A DNA stretch of 64,000 nt. It comes from Conoideocrella luteorostrata (Eukaryota; Ascomycota; Sordariomycetes; Hypocreales; Clavicipitaceae). The notes beneath the pieces are model-generated. The model ran no database searches, had not been told where the DNA came from, and was given only the letters and a program-made list of their open reading frames with translations. Made by a program: the position numbers and the translations under genes. Positions within the stretch are counted from its first letter, which is position 1; every line of letters starts with the position of its first letter. The DNA lies in NCBI GenBank assembly GCA_032433595.1, contig JASWJB010000106.1:60291-124290 (forward strand). The letters are read 5' to 3'. Positions 11,472-21,089 of the stretch are shown here, in pieces.

Positions 11472-12915
11472 CGAATGATGAGATACGAACGATTGACGAA
11501 AGATGGGAAAGTTATAGAGAGATTTAAAAGTTTAACAATTACAGTCGCGGTTATTAACAGCCTTGGCTGCTTTGCTTACACTTCTGTCTTGGCTGTGTCC
11601 CGATTCCTCGCCCTGCGATAACTTGACCGGCGCACCAACCTCACCATCGCCCATAGTAATTAGCTTGGGGATGTCATTATTAGCCAGTTAATAGATAACA
11701 ATCAGAAATACTGCGAGGGGATAACAGGTCGAAAAGTTTCTGCATGCCACGAGGGATCAGCCATGAACTAGCGCATACGCTTCGATGCGGAACAATCAAT
11801 GTACACCCCTCGACGACTTCGGCAGATCTAGAGTAACACCTTACATGTCGGATGCTTTGAGGCATAATTTAACCCGCAGTCAATGTATGAGCCAGCACAG
11901 AATGGCTGCAATGCTTCGTAGAGAGCGCGGCGTAGAGGTCCCTATGATGTATGATGTTTGGAAATCCAAAAGCTTTGGAGTAGCCAAGTCTATCTACCTA
12001 AAAGGCTAAAAAAAAGGGCGAAAAGTCTATCGTCGTCAAATCTTGACCTTCAATGTGAAGCCCCTTTTCCCCATGGGAGGAGCTGCCTCGCTGCAAGAAA
12101 GCAAACTCTATTAACCGCCTTCCTACGCTTTGGGTCCGTCGCACGCCTGAGCTTGTTACGCTTCACGTGAAGCACGTCCGCCTTGGCCTTCAGTGAAGGA
12201 TCATCGATGATTTTGCCATAGGTTTTTAACTACTGTGTGGGAGCAGTTAGCTATCTTAATTTTATTTTCATTTATTCTATTTTTTTATTCCATTATCTTC
12301 ATTTTACTTATTTTACTTATCTTTGTTTATATTAGACTTTATCTTCATCAGACTTTATCTTCATCAAGCTTTGTCTTGTCTTTAGCAGGCTTTGTCTTGT
12401 CTTTGTCTAAAGTCATTACTTTAATTGCCGCCAACATGCCCAAGAGAGCCAGATCACTATCCTCATGTGGATCGAGCATTCAGCCCAACGCGTGCTTTCC
12501 AGCCCCCGGCGCCAATCAATAATCTACAGCAGTTCGCTCAGGACCTTCAGGTCAGTGTTAACAAGGGGCTACCGACAAGCGGCTATAGATACAAAAAAAG
12601 CACACATACTAGCGATCAGCTTCTCCAAATCTGATATCAAGCAAATCGAGCCTCTCCGGGATGAGCTACTGGAAATCTTGAAGAAGCCGAAGTGAGGCAT
12701 GCGAACAACTGATAACTATTTTGTATTAAGCGCAACGGACTTGCCGTATTTCTCGAAAGACCAGAAGGCTCGTTAAGGAAATCTCCTGTGCGACCCTTAT
12801 TTTAACTTGTGTGGATGCTACTCCGTAGAGCAGAGATTACGTCTTTTTTTGGGGGGAAAGGGGGGTTGGGGGGGATTCATTCCCGTTCATTTCGCAATCG
12901 CTAGATTTGTGTTAT
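11472..12915. other. Intergenic, 1.4 kb, pyrimidine tract and short frames
   Basis: A T-rich stretch (about 12245-12420) contains repeated CTTTATCTTCATC/CTTTGTCTTGTC blocks. It is followed by an ATG at about 12435 and several short frames (12425-12695) that could be remains of a gene; I do not recognise them. A G-run lies at 12847-12880. No RNA gene is seen. Confidence 0.4.
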
Positions 12916-13920
12916 CTAACGACGTCGTCCATAAATTAGCTCTGCGAGTTGATTTGCTCTGTAGGAGCCTTCATACGGCAGACCCGCCCAGTCCTGTCGC
13001 TGGTAAGAGATGAAACGACCCTTGTCGATGGGGCATACATGAACGACGCCATGATACGTGATTCGCAATCCAAGCGCATCATATATGCTGCCGACTGGCA
13101 AGCTGGGACCGCAGAGAAGGGAGATCTGGTCAGATATGATGAATCCATGGCTGATCATTACCATAATAGCCTGGGAACTATGAGAAAGAATGTGTCAATA
13201 TTCGTCGAACCATATATCACACTCTACTAAGGTCGTTTGCTCTGGTCAAGTAGGCATGGGACTTACGTGAAATCGCGACATCCAAAATACTTATCTTGAA
13301 CGTTGACAAAATCGAAGCTGGACATTTGATAGTGAAGAAGCGTCCGGATGATCGCCCCGACGGACCAGTTAGGCGCAATATCCAACTTGCAGGTCAAAGC
13401 AGATTTAGTTGAGGTTCTCCCGGTTGCACTTGGCTTGGCGCAGAGATAGCCGGATTTGAATTTAATAGATCTGCCGGCGATAGTTTCGCATTTGCTCTTG
13501 TATTTATAGTCAACAGCCATCTCCAGTCTAAGGCCCAGGAAACCATCGCGAGGACTCTTAAATATTAGTTTAAAAACAACATGATTGGAAGCATTCTTTT
13601 TCTCTTCAACTGGCTGGCCAGTTGATGTTGTCTTCAAAAACTCTACGAACAATTCAGAGCATACAACTTCATCCATGAATTTCTCCGGCAGTGCGTAGGG
13701 GTTGTCGGTTAAATTGTAGCCATCTTCGTTGTAGGATATGTCTGCAGCGTGTGGCTAATTATAACACACCGAAAGGCAACAAGATCCGGACTAGTCACGT
13801 GATAATTTACACTGCATGAACCTGCATGATTCTTCCAACCTTCTCACTTCCATTGTAGTCTCCATTCGGCGCTTCAACTTCTACACTTATCCGATCAACG
13901 ACGATTGTCACATCAGCCAT
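12916..13920 (-). CDS. Unrecognised three-exon gene (weak DUF7770-like pattern)
   Basis: Predicted exons, in order of transcription, are 13813-13920, 13267-13754 and 12916-13177. They join in frame through introns of 58 nt (GTGTAA..TTAG) and 89 nt (GTAAGT..CATAG), giving 285 residues. The first exon encodes MADVTIVVDRISVEVEAPNG and ends without similarity I can name. Exon 2 has APNWSVGAIIRTLLHYQM and YFGCRDF; exon 3 continues with an IMVMISHGFI segment. The order W.V..II..L...Q then GCR.F....I....G.I recalls the C-terminal half of the fungal DUF7770 family, but only weakly. The C-terminus is basic (YGRRR). The second intron has a textbook donor; the first is less certain. The start overlaps the start of the neighbouring plus-strand gene, so either exon 1 or the neighbour's start may be wrong. 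Confidence 0.5.
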
Positions 13921-15156
13921 GTCAGAAACAGTGCTCATGAGGAGGGAGTGGTATGGCTCACCTGTCCCTGCGCACATCACAACACCACTTCCTACAGCAG
14001 CAGAGCTCGTTCACCTGTGTCAAGAATCTCATGGGTTAGGCTATACTTCGAACTTAGCCTATCCCCCTAATGCAAAATCGCCAACATTTTGGGTCAAATA
14101 TGGGCATTCTATCTTTTGGAATGAGCTAGCCTCTACGAAAATGGCCCATGATGGGCTGCGCAGCCTTGACTCGCCCACCAAAGCCCCGGCCATGTATTAC
14201 GGCTGTCAAGTACTTATTTCCTATAAAGGTGATCGGGAATACACAGGCGGACCTGTACCCCTAACATACTTAGTAATGGACTATATCCACGGAAAAACGG
14301 CTGGTCAACTGTTACAAGATTCGGCCAATGACGAGGAAGCAAAGGATCGCATATATAGGCAAATAGCCTTTGCTATATCCGAGTTACACCGTATTCCAGT
14401 ACCACAAGGTTCCCGACCCGCCGCGGTTAATGGTGGAAAGATCCGCCACGAGATCTTTGAAGAGAATCAAGCTTCATGCCACTACCGCAATGTGACTGAA
14501 CTGGAGAATCATCTCAACTTAGTAGGTTATTGGATGAGATCCGGCCTTACCTATTATGTAATGCTAATCCTTTCGTATTATAGTTCCTTTCTATAACAAA
14601 GTCTCAACGCCGTGTTAAGAAACTTGCTCAAGAACCAATGGTATTTTGCTATTCTGATATCTGGCTGGAAAACTTTATAATTGATGATGATGGCACTATT
14701 ACTATAGTGGATTTTGAGGATGCTAGTATCTTACCAGCCAGCTTCTCTAGATATACTCTTGCTGGAACCAAAGGCAAGATCCGTCGAGATATTAGAGATA
14801 TAGCTGTGGTACCTAAGATTAAAGGCATAGATAACACATTTGCCTTGATGGCCGCTGCACACCCAATGATGAATGGCTGGGGTTCTTTCGCAAGAGCAGG
14901 TCGGAAGCTTCTCGGACACTATGCACCGGACGAACCGGACCAAGTGCACAAGGTTGTGAGGGATGCGCAAGGTCAGCCTGTGATTTTCGCCATCGAACTA
15001 CCAGAGCGGTCACAGGATCCGTTATTTATGCCCCAGCTTCCAACATTCACAGGGCCTCCGTCATTGACGGCGCCGCTTCCACCTCCTCCACCGCTTCTGC
15101 CGCTTCCACCACCAAACCAGGCGAATCTCAACGTCTCCGACAGCCATGAAGTATGA
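13919..15156 (+). CDS. Aminoglycoside phosphotransferase (APH)-like protein
   Basis: Two exons, 13919-14521 and 14584-15156, joined by a 62-nt intron (GTAGGT donor, GCTAAT branch, TATAG acceptor), giving 391 residues. The fold is protein-kinase-like: TYLVMDYIHGKTAGQLL (hinge and N-lobe end), IAFAISELHRIPVPQG (helix before the catalytic loop), FCYSDIWLENFIIDDDGTITIVDFEDAS (catalytic loop and metal site). In the loop the usual H-x-D is S-D, but the aspartate and asparagine (SDIWLEN) and the second aspartate (VDFED) are kept, as in many fungal APH-family proteins. The C-terminus is a proline-rich tail (PLPPPPPLLPLPPP). Substrates of the fungal family are mostly unknown; antibiotic resistance should not be assumed. 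Confidence 0.75.
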
Positions 15157-15931
15157 AAGGGCTGGTCACGAGAGTAAAAATCTTGATAGCATCATGCGAA
15201 TGCCATGCGAATGCCAAGGATGGGAAATGCGTCAAAGGTGATTATTTTGGTCAAAGTTTCATGTAACTCGTCCTTAGTCTGACCGCTAACCATGTCAGTA
15301 TGAGACACGTCGTGTTGGATGTAGATGGGAGGTGGAAGCGAACCAACAGTTCGTGGCCGCATGTACTGTGTGAAGGGTGCAGCCAGTCGGGATTTTCCTC
15401 CACCTACGTTCTACTGCGCCCCAACCAGATATGGCCTTGCCGAATTTTACAGCATAGTATATAGCGAATCATAAGGGATCCAAATAAAGAAACTCAGAGA
15501 GCGCATAGCTGAGTGATGCCATGTCTGATCCCACATCGTGAGGAGCACGGTTATCGTTCAGAGGCCACAAACTCCGCTCCTGCACGGCTTGAGTCAACCC
15601 AGCACCGAGGCCCGGTTGACTGAGGGGGCGTTTCATTCCGCAATGTCGCGACAAAACGTAGGACACTCACTGCTGCCCACCTGCCACCCCTGTGAGACTC
15701 TCTTGACAGCGCTGAGACACAGCTAAGACAACAGCTCCGAGAAGCAGCAATCCGATGCTCCTGTTGCCGATGCCTCAAGGCAGAATATATAGAAGATGCG
15801 ATCACTTGTCCTATTTAAGAACCGCAAGCCACCACCAGTCTTGTGCAGCAAGATCAAGCAATATACAATAACCAAGTCTTTCGCGTACTAGCAATCTCTC
15901 CGGCGGGGCGATCTATTAGCTAGTTTAAGTC
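15157..15931. other. Intergenic, no gene seen
   Basis: Short overlapping frames only. The 3' end borders the decayed kinase, and the missing N-lobe of that kinase was not recognised here. Confidence 0.4.
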
Positions 15932-16580
15932 CGTGGTGGAATTACTCAAAAGCCTTCGCGACGCTGTGAAGGCGCATTAGTCTCTCTGCATAGATAGCAA
16001 AATCCTTTATCGAGACATATCTAAAAACAATATAATAATCACTAATCCAGAAATAGCAGAGGGTTTTAATAGCATGCTTATTGACCTGGATTTGGCTAAG
16101 GAAGAAGGCACGGGCCCGCGCGGGGCTAGGCACCGGACTAGCACGATGGAGTTCATGGCGATTAAAGTGCTTCTCGGAATATCGCATATATATCGTCACG
16201 ATCTTGAGTTATTCTTCTACGTCCTAATCTAGCAGTGCGCCCGCCGAGGCTAGTCACTTTTCGGCAAATCCAGGCAGCATATAGGAGAGAGCATGTTGAT
16301 GGACTAGTACAGCGGTAGCTACCCAAAAATTGCGAATACGAAACTTGGCTATATAATTAAGGCGGAAGACAAAGGATTTCGACTTGTATTAAGGGAATTT
16401 CCCCTAGAGTTTAACTGCGTTAAGCTACTTTGCAGAGAGTTACGGGGAATATTATTTCCTATGTATAATGGTGAACTCTTCACTAGCACACCACGGGAGC
16501 CTAAGATACTTTATGACCTAATTATTAGAGCATTTGAGGATGTGTTAGCAAATATTAGGCAGGCGGAGACAGAAAGGTGA
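15932..16580 (+). pseudogene. FunK1-type protein kinase pseudogene, 5'-truncated
   Basis: One reading frame runs through the whole stretch with kinase text interrupted by four in-frame stops. Visible are KILYRDISKNNIIIT (catalytic loop, from HRDISxxNI), MLIDLDLAKEEG (metal site, DLD in place of DFG), GARHRTSTMEFMAIKVL (activation segment), IYRHDLELFFYVLI, then stop, QCARRG, stop, and a C-terminal part ending in a natural-looking TGA. These are hallmarks of FunK1, the fungus-specific kinase family expanded in many ascomycetes. Three of the stops replace tryptophan-type positions (TAG for expected TGG), the change RIP-like C-to-T mutation makes. The N-lobe is missing. It cannot encode a working kinase. 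Confidence 0.8.
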
Positions 16581-17164
16581 TTGCGTCTGGCGAATAATAC
16601 AACTCATGTAGAAAGAATTAAGTAACCTGCAGGAGTAAGAATGCCATGTTGCTAAACATACCTATTTGGGGTGGCTTGGCAATTCTTCGAGCTCTTACAA
16701 CTGCTGCCTCTGCAGAACCCTTTCGACTCAAAGTTGATATTAGAAACATGGTCTCAGTCTTTTGTCCAGTAATATGCTAACGACATTACTAAAGTAATGG
16801 GAAATTCTTAGTACTGAACAAGACCTGTAATGAGTTAGTGTGATCACAACCTGGGCAAAATCGGAGCGGGCTTCTGTGGGGACAAAATGGAGCTCGACAT
16901 TATTTGATATAGTCTATGGAGTATGATAGCTTGAGCCTGCCATCATGTCTCGTGCCGTAGAGAGGGAAGAGGAGAGACTAGGTTGTGAACATCGACCTAA
17001 TTACGTTCTCCATTATGCAATAAACTAGGCGGGAATTTAGTTGATTCTGGAGGCTTTGCCACAGACTATATAAAATGCATCATTCACATAATCAGTGTGG
17101 AGCTTCACCTTTTGCCGAGTTTTGTGACAAGCTTCGACAGGAGTGTATATATATAAACTGGCCC

Positions 17165-17530
17165 CCCCCGGCCCATGTGACCTGTAACCTTATATCCTGT
17201 TACCCCTGTGCATAGTTAACCTATATTCTCTTTTTGATACTCTTATATAATAAGTAACTGTACACTCTAAGCGCTTACTTCGTATTCTAATGAGCAGAAT
17301 TTATTTAAAAAAAAGACTTTTCTTAAGAGTAAAAAGAAATAGTTAAAAATTATAAAAACAAATTTAATTAGATTATGCAGGGTATATATGTAACTAGTTA
17401 TAAGCACAAAGTATAAGTGCGCGCACAAGTACAAAGGTACAGAAGAGGAATACAGGTCAGCTCTGCAGAAGGGGTAAGGTTACATGTCACATGGGGTACA
17501 GGTTGCAGGTAACGGGGGCCGAGGGGGATT
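17165..17530. repeat. Degenerate inverted repeat, possible MITE
   Basis: CCCATGTGACCTGTAACCTTA near 17173 recurs in reverse complement near 17475-17500 (TAAGGTTACATGTCACATGGG), each end next to C- or G-rich runs, enclosing about 250 bp of AT-rich DNA. I cannot define exact ends or a target duplication. It could be a miniature inverted-repeat element or LTR debris. Confidence 0.4.
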
Positions 17531-18048
17531 GGTTTTTCTGTACACTCATTCTACAGTGAGGGCCAAACACACTGCTAAGGTACAATACTATGAGCTAGGA
17601 ATATGCACTCCGCGGCAGACCTGCGAGCGACAGTGAAGTGGACAGATGGGTTGGATGAAAGAAGTAAGTTCCATGAATCTATATCACTTGATGGTCGAAT
17701 GTAGTGTTCAACCACAGTCCCTACGCTTGCCTGGTGATTTTCTTCTGACTCGTGTTCTCCGTAGCCTACTGAACTTTGATTTTCAATGTAGCCAACCTGC
17801 AAAGAACTATCTTGCTGACGTTTCAATATAATGTGGGCAGCAGACCAGGTACCTGTGATTCTGACGTCTGAGTTGGGCCAATATCCCCGCGGAAATTTTC
17901 ATGTAGGCTCTCCGGAATCTAGGAGATGTGTCTTACCCAGTCGGGTGGTGGCAACAATTAACTTTCAAGGCGCAGTCAAGGCTCACAGCGTGAAGGAGCG
18001 CGCTAGTTCAAAACTGCGATTAACAGTACTCCTGGCCAGGTCTAGACC

Positions 18049-18057
18049 AAAAAAAAA
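18049..18057 (-). terminator. Pol III T-run terminator
   Basis: Nine consecutive T residues on the minus strand directly after the tRNA 3' end, as expected for RNA polymerase III termination. Confidence 0.7.
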
Positions 18058-18165
18058 GCCCGAACCCAGGACTTGAACCTGGCACTCTGCCCCGTTTCCG
18101 GCACCACGTTGGTTGTTAAACCAAGTAGCGTGACAATCAGCGCGTTACCACTACGCCAGTTCGGG
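18058..18165 (-). tRNA. Intron-containing tRNA gene, anticodon unresolved
   Basis: On the minus strand the ends pair perfectly (CCCGAAC with GTTCGGG). The A box TGGCGTAGTGG and B box GGTTCAAGTCC both fit pol III consensus, the T arm is CCAGG-TTCAAGT-CCTGG, the D stem is GCGT/ACGC, and a run of nine T follows the 3' end (A-run at 18049-18057 on the plus strand) as terminator. The span of 107 nt plus the discriminator base implies an intron of roughly 35 nt. The anticodon arm does not fold cleanly: TTGTCAC would give GTC (Asp), but its stem lacks a partner, whereas CTG..CAG pairing would leave no U33. It is either an unusual intron-bearing tRNA or one with a decaying anticodon arm. Confidence 0.6.
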
Positions 18166-18793
18166 GTCTGTTGTAATGCCTTGCCGGTATTAAGTATAAG
18201 TAGCAAGAGTAGAGAACAAGCGGCTCTATATATGTTTCGAAGTTACTATGTTGGTATCAGGTTATGAGCCAACCCAATTGGCCGTTGCAACAGTGCCAAA
18301 CATCATGGAAAATGGAAAGTCGAGGTCAAACCTAGTGGTCCAACCGCAACGAACGAACAGCAGAAAGGTAGATTAAGCGGTTGATCTGACTACAGTGAAT
18401 GAATATTAGTAAGTTCGGAGAATACGAGAGTGGTCTACGCAAATCCTACACACCGGAATCCAGAGATGAACTTAAGTATCCCTGAGTATCAAACTCCTGG
18501 TCAGATTAGATAAACATATCAAGAATAACTGTACCAAACTGGATATGGGGTAACTGCTCCCAGCGACATTCTTCACCGGCCTGAACAGGATGCAGCTTCG
18601 GCTTTATAGCTTTTCTTACTCATACCGTCTACCAGGTGAGCCATAAAACAAAATAATACCACTTGAAATGCTTGGCTGAGGCAGCTAGTGAGCGCTACTA
18701 AGCACGGAGTAAACCGTTTAAGAGGATCAGCAGAGAAGAGATCCCTCACAAAACATTATCATCGATATTTGCCCCTGATGACTGACCAACAAA
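18166..18793. other. Intergenic, no gene seen
   Basis: Region upstream of the tRNA gene. No open frame or repeat that I can support. Confidence 0.4.
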
Positions 18794-19315
18794 TTGAAGT
18801 CTCGCCGTCCCGGGCGCTGCAGGCCGTCCTGCTTGAATAGTCGAGTGTCAGGTCGTGGTTGTCTGTCACTGGAGCCCTTTTGCTCCTTTTCCCGAGCTTC
18901 GGTGAGCCTTCAAGTGGGAGAAGTTTTGGCCGTGAATGACTCTAATCGGTTTGGTTTAGGGCTTATGCAGTCAATTGGCACCATTCAATCTCATCTAGAA
19001 CTAAACCAGCTCTCGAAATACACTGCGCGAGATGTTGGCTGGATCACCGATGTTTTCATCTCTATATCAATGTTCTTGGGTATCCAAATTGGCCCTTTAT
19101 TTGACGTGTACGGCTCTCTCCTCGCGCCCATCGGCTGCGCAATTTATCACCGCGGCCTGGCCATGGGCATAGCTCTTTGCGGGTCCATTCGGCGAACGAT
19201 TACGGCAGATACTTTGGTTAGCTGTGTATTCCTGTCCGGTCGCATTCTCCAACTAATCCGTGCAAACAGGAACCATGTACTTCTTCGTCAGTTTTTCCCT
19301 GCTCCTGGCTAGTCC
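18794..19315 (+). pseudogene. MFS transporter fragment (monocarboxylate-transporter-like)
   Basis: The frame contains SIGTIQSHLELNQLSKYTARDVGWITDVFISISMF and LGIQIGPLFDVYGSLLAPIG, the pattern of the first helices and the first inter-helix loop (G.LfD.yG) of fungal monocarboxylate-permease-like MFS proteins. The expected ten further helices are absent: the frame stops at about 19315, just before the CHR transporter's 3' end. The text upstream of about 18960 looks frame-disrupted. It is a truncated relic, not a gene. Confidence 0.55.
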
Positions 19316-19445
19316 CTTGAGCGGCCAAATGCTGCAAGCATTCGGGAGTCGAGCTTTGTCGTCCTGATACGTGGCGGTCGCGGTCGGTGGAGTTTGCTTT
19401 TCACATCGCGGGAAATACTGATGAGTTCAAAGATCTTATTTGCCT

Positions 19446-21089
19446 TCATGAAGCCTGACACATAACAACTCCGAATCTTATCAATCCTAACAAAGCGCCG
19501 AGAAGTATAGCAAAGGGCGCGGAGAGGCCGAAATGTTTGCCTCCAACATAGGCTGTCGCTGCAACAACCACCCACCATGGATCATCGCCCAAGCTTTTGC
19601 CGGATTGGAAACCATCGTCTATATATCCAACCTGCCAAATTCGGTACACAGCTGTGTAAATTAGGCCGATGGCGCCTGCATTGACGCCCCTGACCCCAGA
19701 TTTCACCCATGGCTTGCTTCTCAAGACCTTCCAAACGCCCATCGTACCATGAATTAAGACCATGCCCGGGAAGAAGATGCCCAAGTATGCAACGATGGCA
19801 CCTAGAATGGCAGGTTGCCCGGTATTAATGGCGGCGAGACCTCCAAGAAACACGGCGAAATTGAAGTTTGGTCCTGGAAACGCTTGTGCTATGGCAAGCC
19901 CAATAAGGAAGTCGCGCGGACTGACCCATCCCTCCGCCACGACGTATTCCCTCAGAAGAGGAATTACAACCGGCCCACCGCCAAAAATGATGGTTCCGGC
20001 AAGATAGAGGTTAGCAAAGAGTTTATACAGGATGGGAGGGTTATGTATGACCCCGCGGAGCACCATTACGAGAATGAAGGTAAGGAAGAAGGCTGTGATA
20101 ATAGCAGTTCCAGATTTCCACGAGAAATTTAATCGATATTCCAGCGGTATAGCACGCGACTCATGGTCGTCTCCAGAAGGGATTCTTTGTTCCTGGGATG
20201 ATGTGATGGAGTTGTTGGAGCCCCTGCGGCTATCTCTTTCGATTGCATCGTTTTCCACTCCCGATGACGAAGGCCTGGCAGGTATGAAGATATTCTTGGC
20301 AACTTGGCCGAGACGATGAAGCCAACGGTAGTCATGTGTAACCGCAGCTAGGCCGGCAGCAAACATAAGAACTGGAAAGTACCAGAGTGCGTTGTATAGC
20401 ATTCCAGCGGCACCAGCAAAAAAGACAAGAACAGTAGTCAGCTTGTCTGTAATTGCCTTGTTGGATAGCTCAACTGCTGCTAGGGCGATAGTTCCAACAG
20501 TTGCGGCGTTGAGCCCAGAGAGTACAGCGTAAACAGCGCGAGGTAATGTATTCCCTATGCTGGAGACGCCGATGGAGAGACCAAACATACCCAGAGCTCC
20601 GGGCAAACTGCACAGCAAGGTTACTCTCAGCCGATTCGTAGCCGCACAAAAAGTCTGGGCTTACCTCCAAATGAAGAACGCAAGCAGGGCTCCAGATAAC
20701 CCATTGTGAATCAAATTAATGCAGTAGAGCATTTTTGTGCTTGCTGGGCCCGACAGAGCTTGCGAGATGCTGAAGAGCTCGTGGTACTACGCGATAACCA
20801 TTAGCCTGCTGGAGATGTGGAATTGTTGTCTCTCATGGTGCGTACCAACTGCTCGTCGATCCAATTGAGGTTTAACACAAATTTATCATGCAACTGTTGC
20901 AAGGTCAGACTGCATCACGTTAGGTACCAAATGGCTTCTGCGTACAATTTTAAAATGAACTGGCGGTCCGCCAAAGGCTGTCATGCCGAGGTGCCAGTTG
21001 TTCCGTATCGTCGGCCATGCTTGAATCATTACTTTTTGAGCTTTGTGCTCCAAGTAATGGAACGACATTACTATGCGGATAGGTCTCAT
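19446..21089 (-). CDS. CHR-family chromate ion transporter
   Basis: Four exons in transcription order: about 20946-21089, 20846-20893, 20665-20786 and 19446-20607. Introns of 52, 59 and 57 nt (donors GTACGC, GTACGC, GTAAGC) join them in frame to about 491 residues. The two-domain architecture of long CHR proteins is clear: the first half has TAFGGPPVHF, WIDEQLYHELFSISQALSGP and an ASTKML segment; the second half repeats it as IIFGGGPVVIPLLREYVV and AIAQAFPGPNFNFAVFLGG. There are many membrane helices, with a hydrophilic, Ser-rich loop (about residues 205-260) between the halves. Related fungal proteins (for example chr-1 of Neurospora) move chromate; bacterial ones export chromate or sulfate by an anion-linked mechanism. 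The start is uncertain: ATG at 21089 or 21029. Confidence 0.88.

Larger units (their letters stand above)
16581..18057. other. Decayed AT-rich stretch
   Basis: No gene seen. Base composition turns AT-rich with poly-A and poly-T runs around 17220-17420, framed by a degenerate inverted repeat (listed separately). Short frames at 17575-18076 match nothing I know. Confidence 0.4.
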
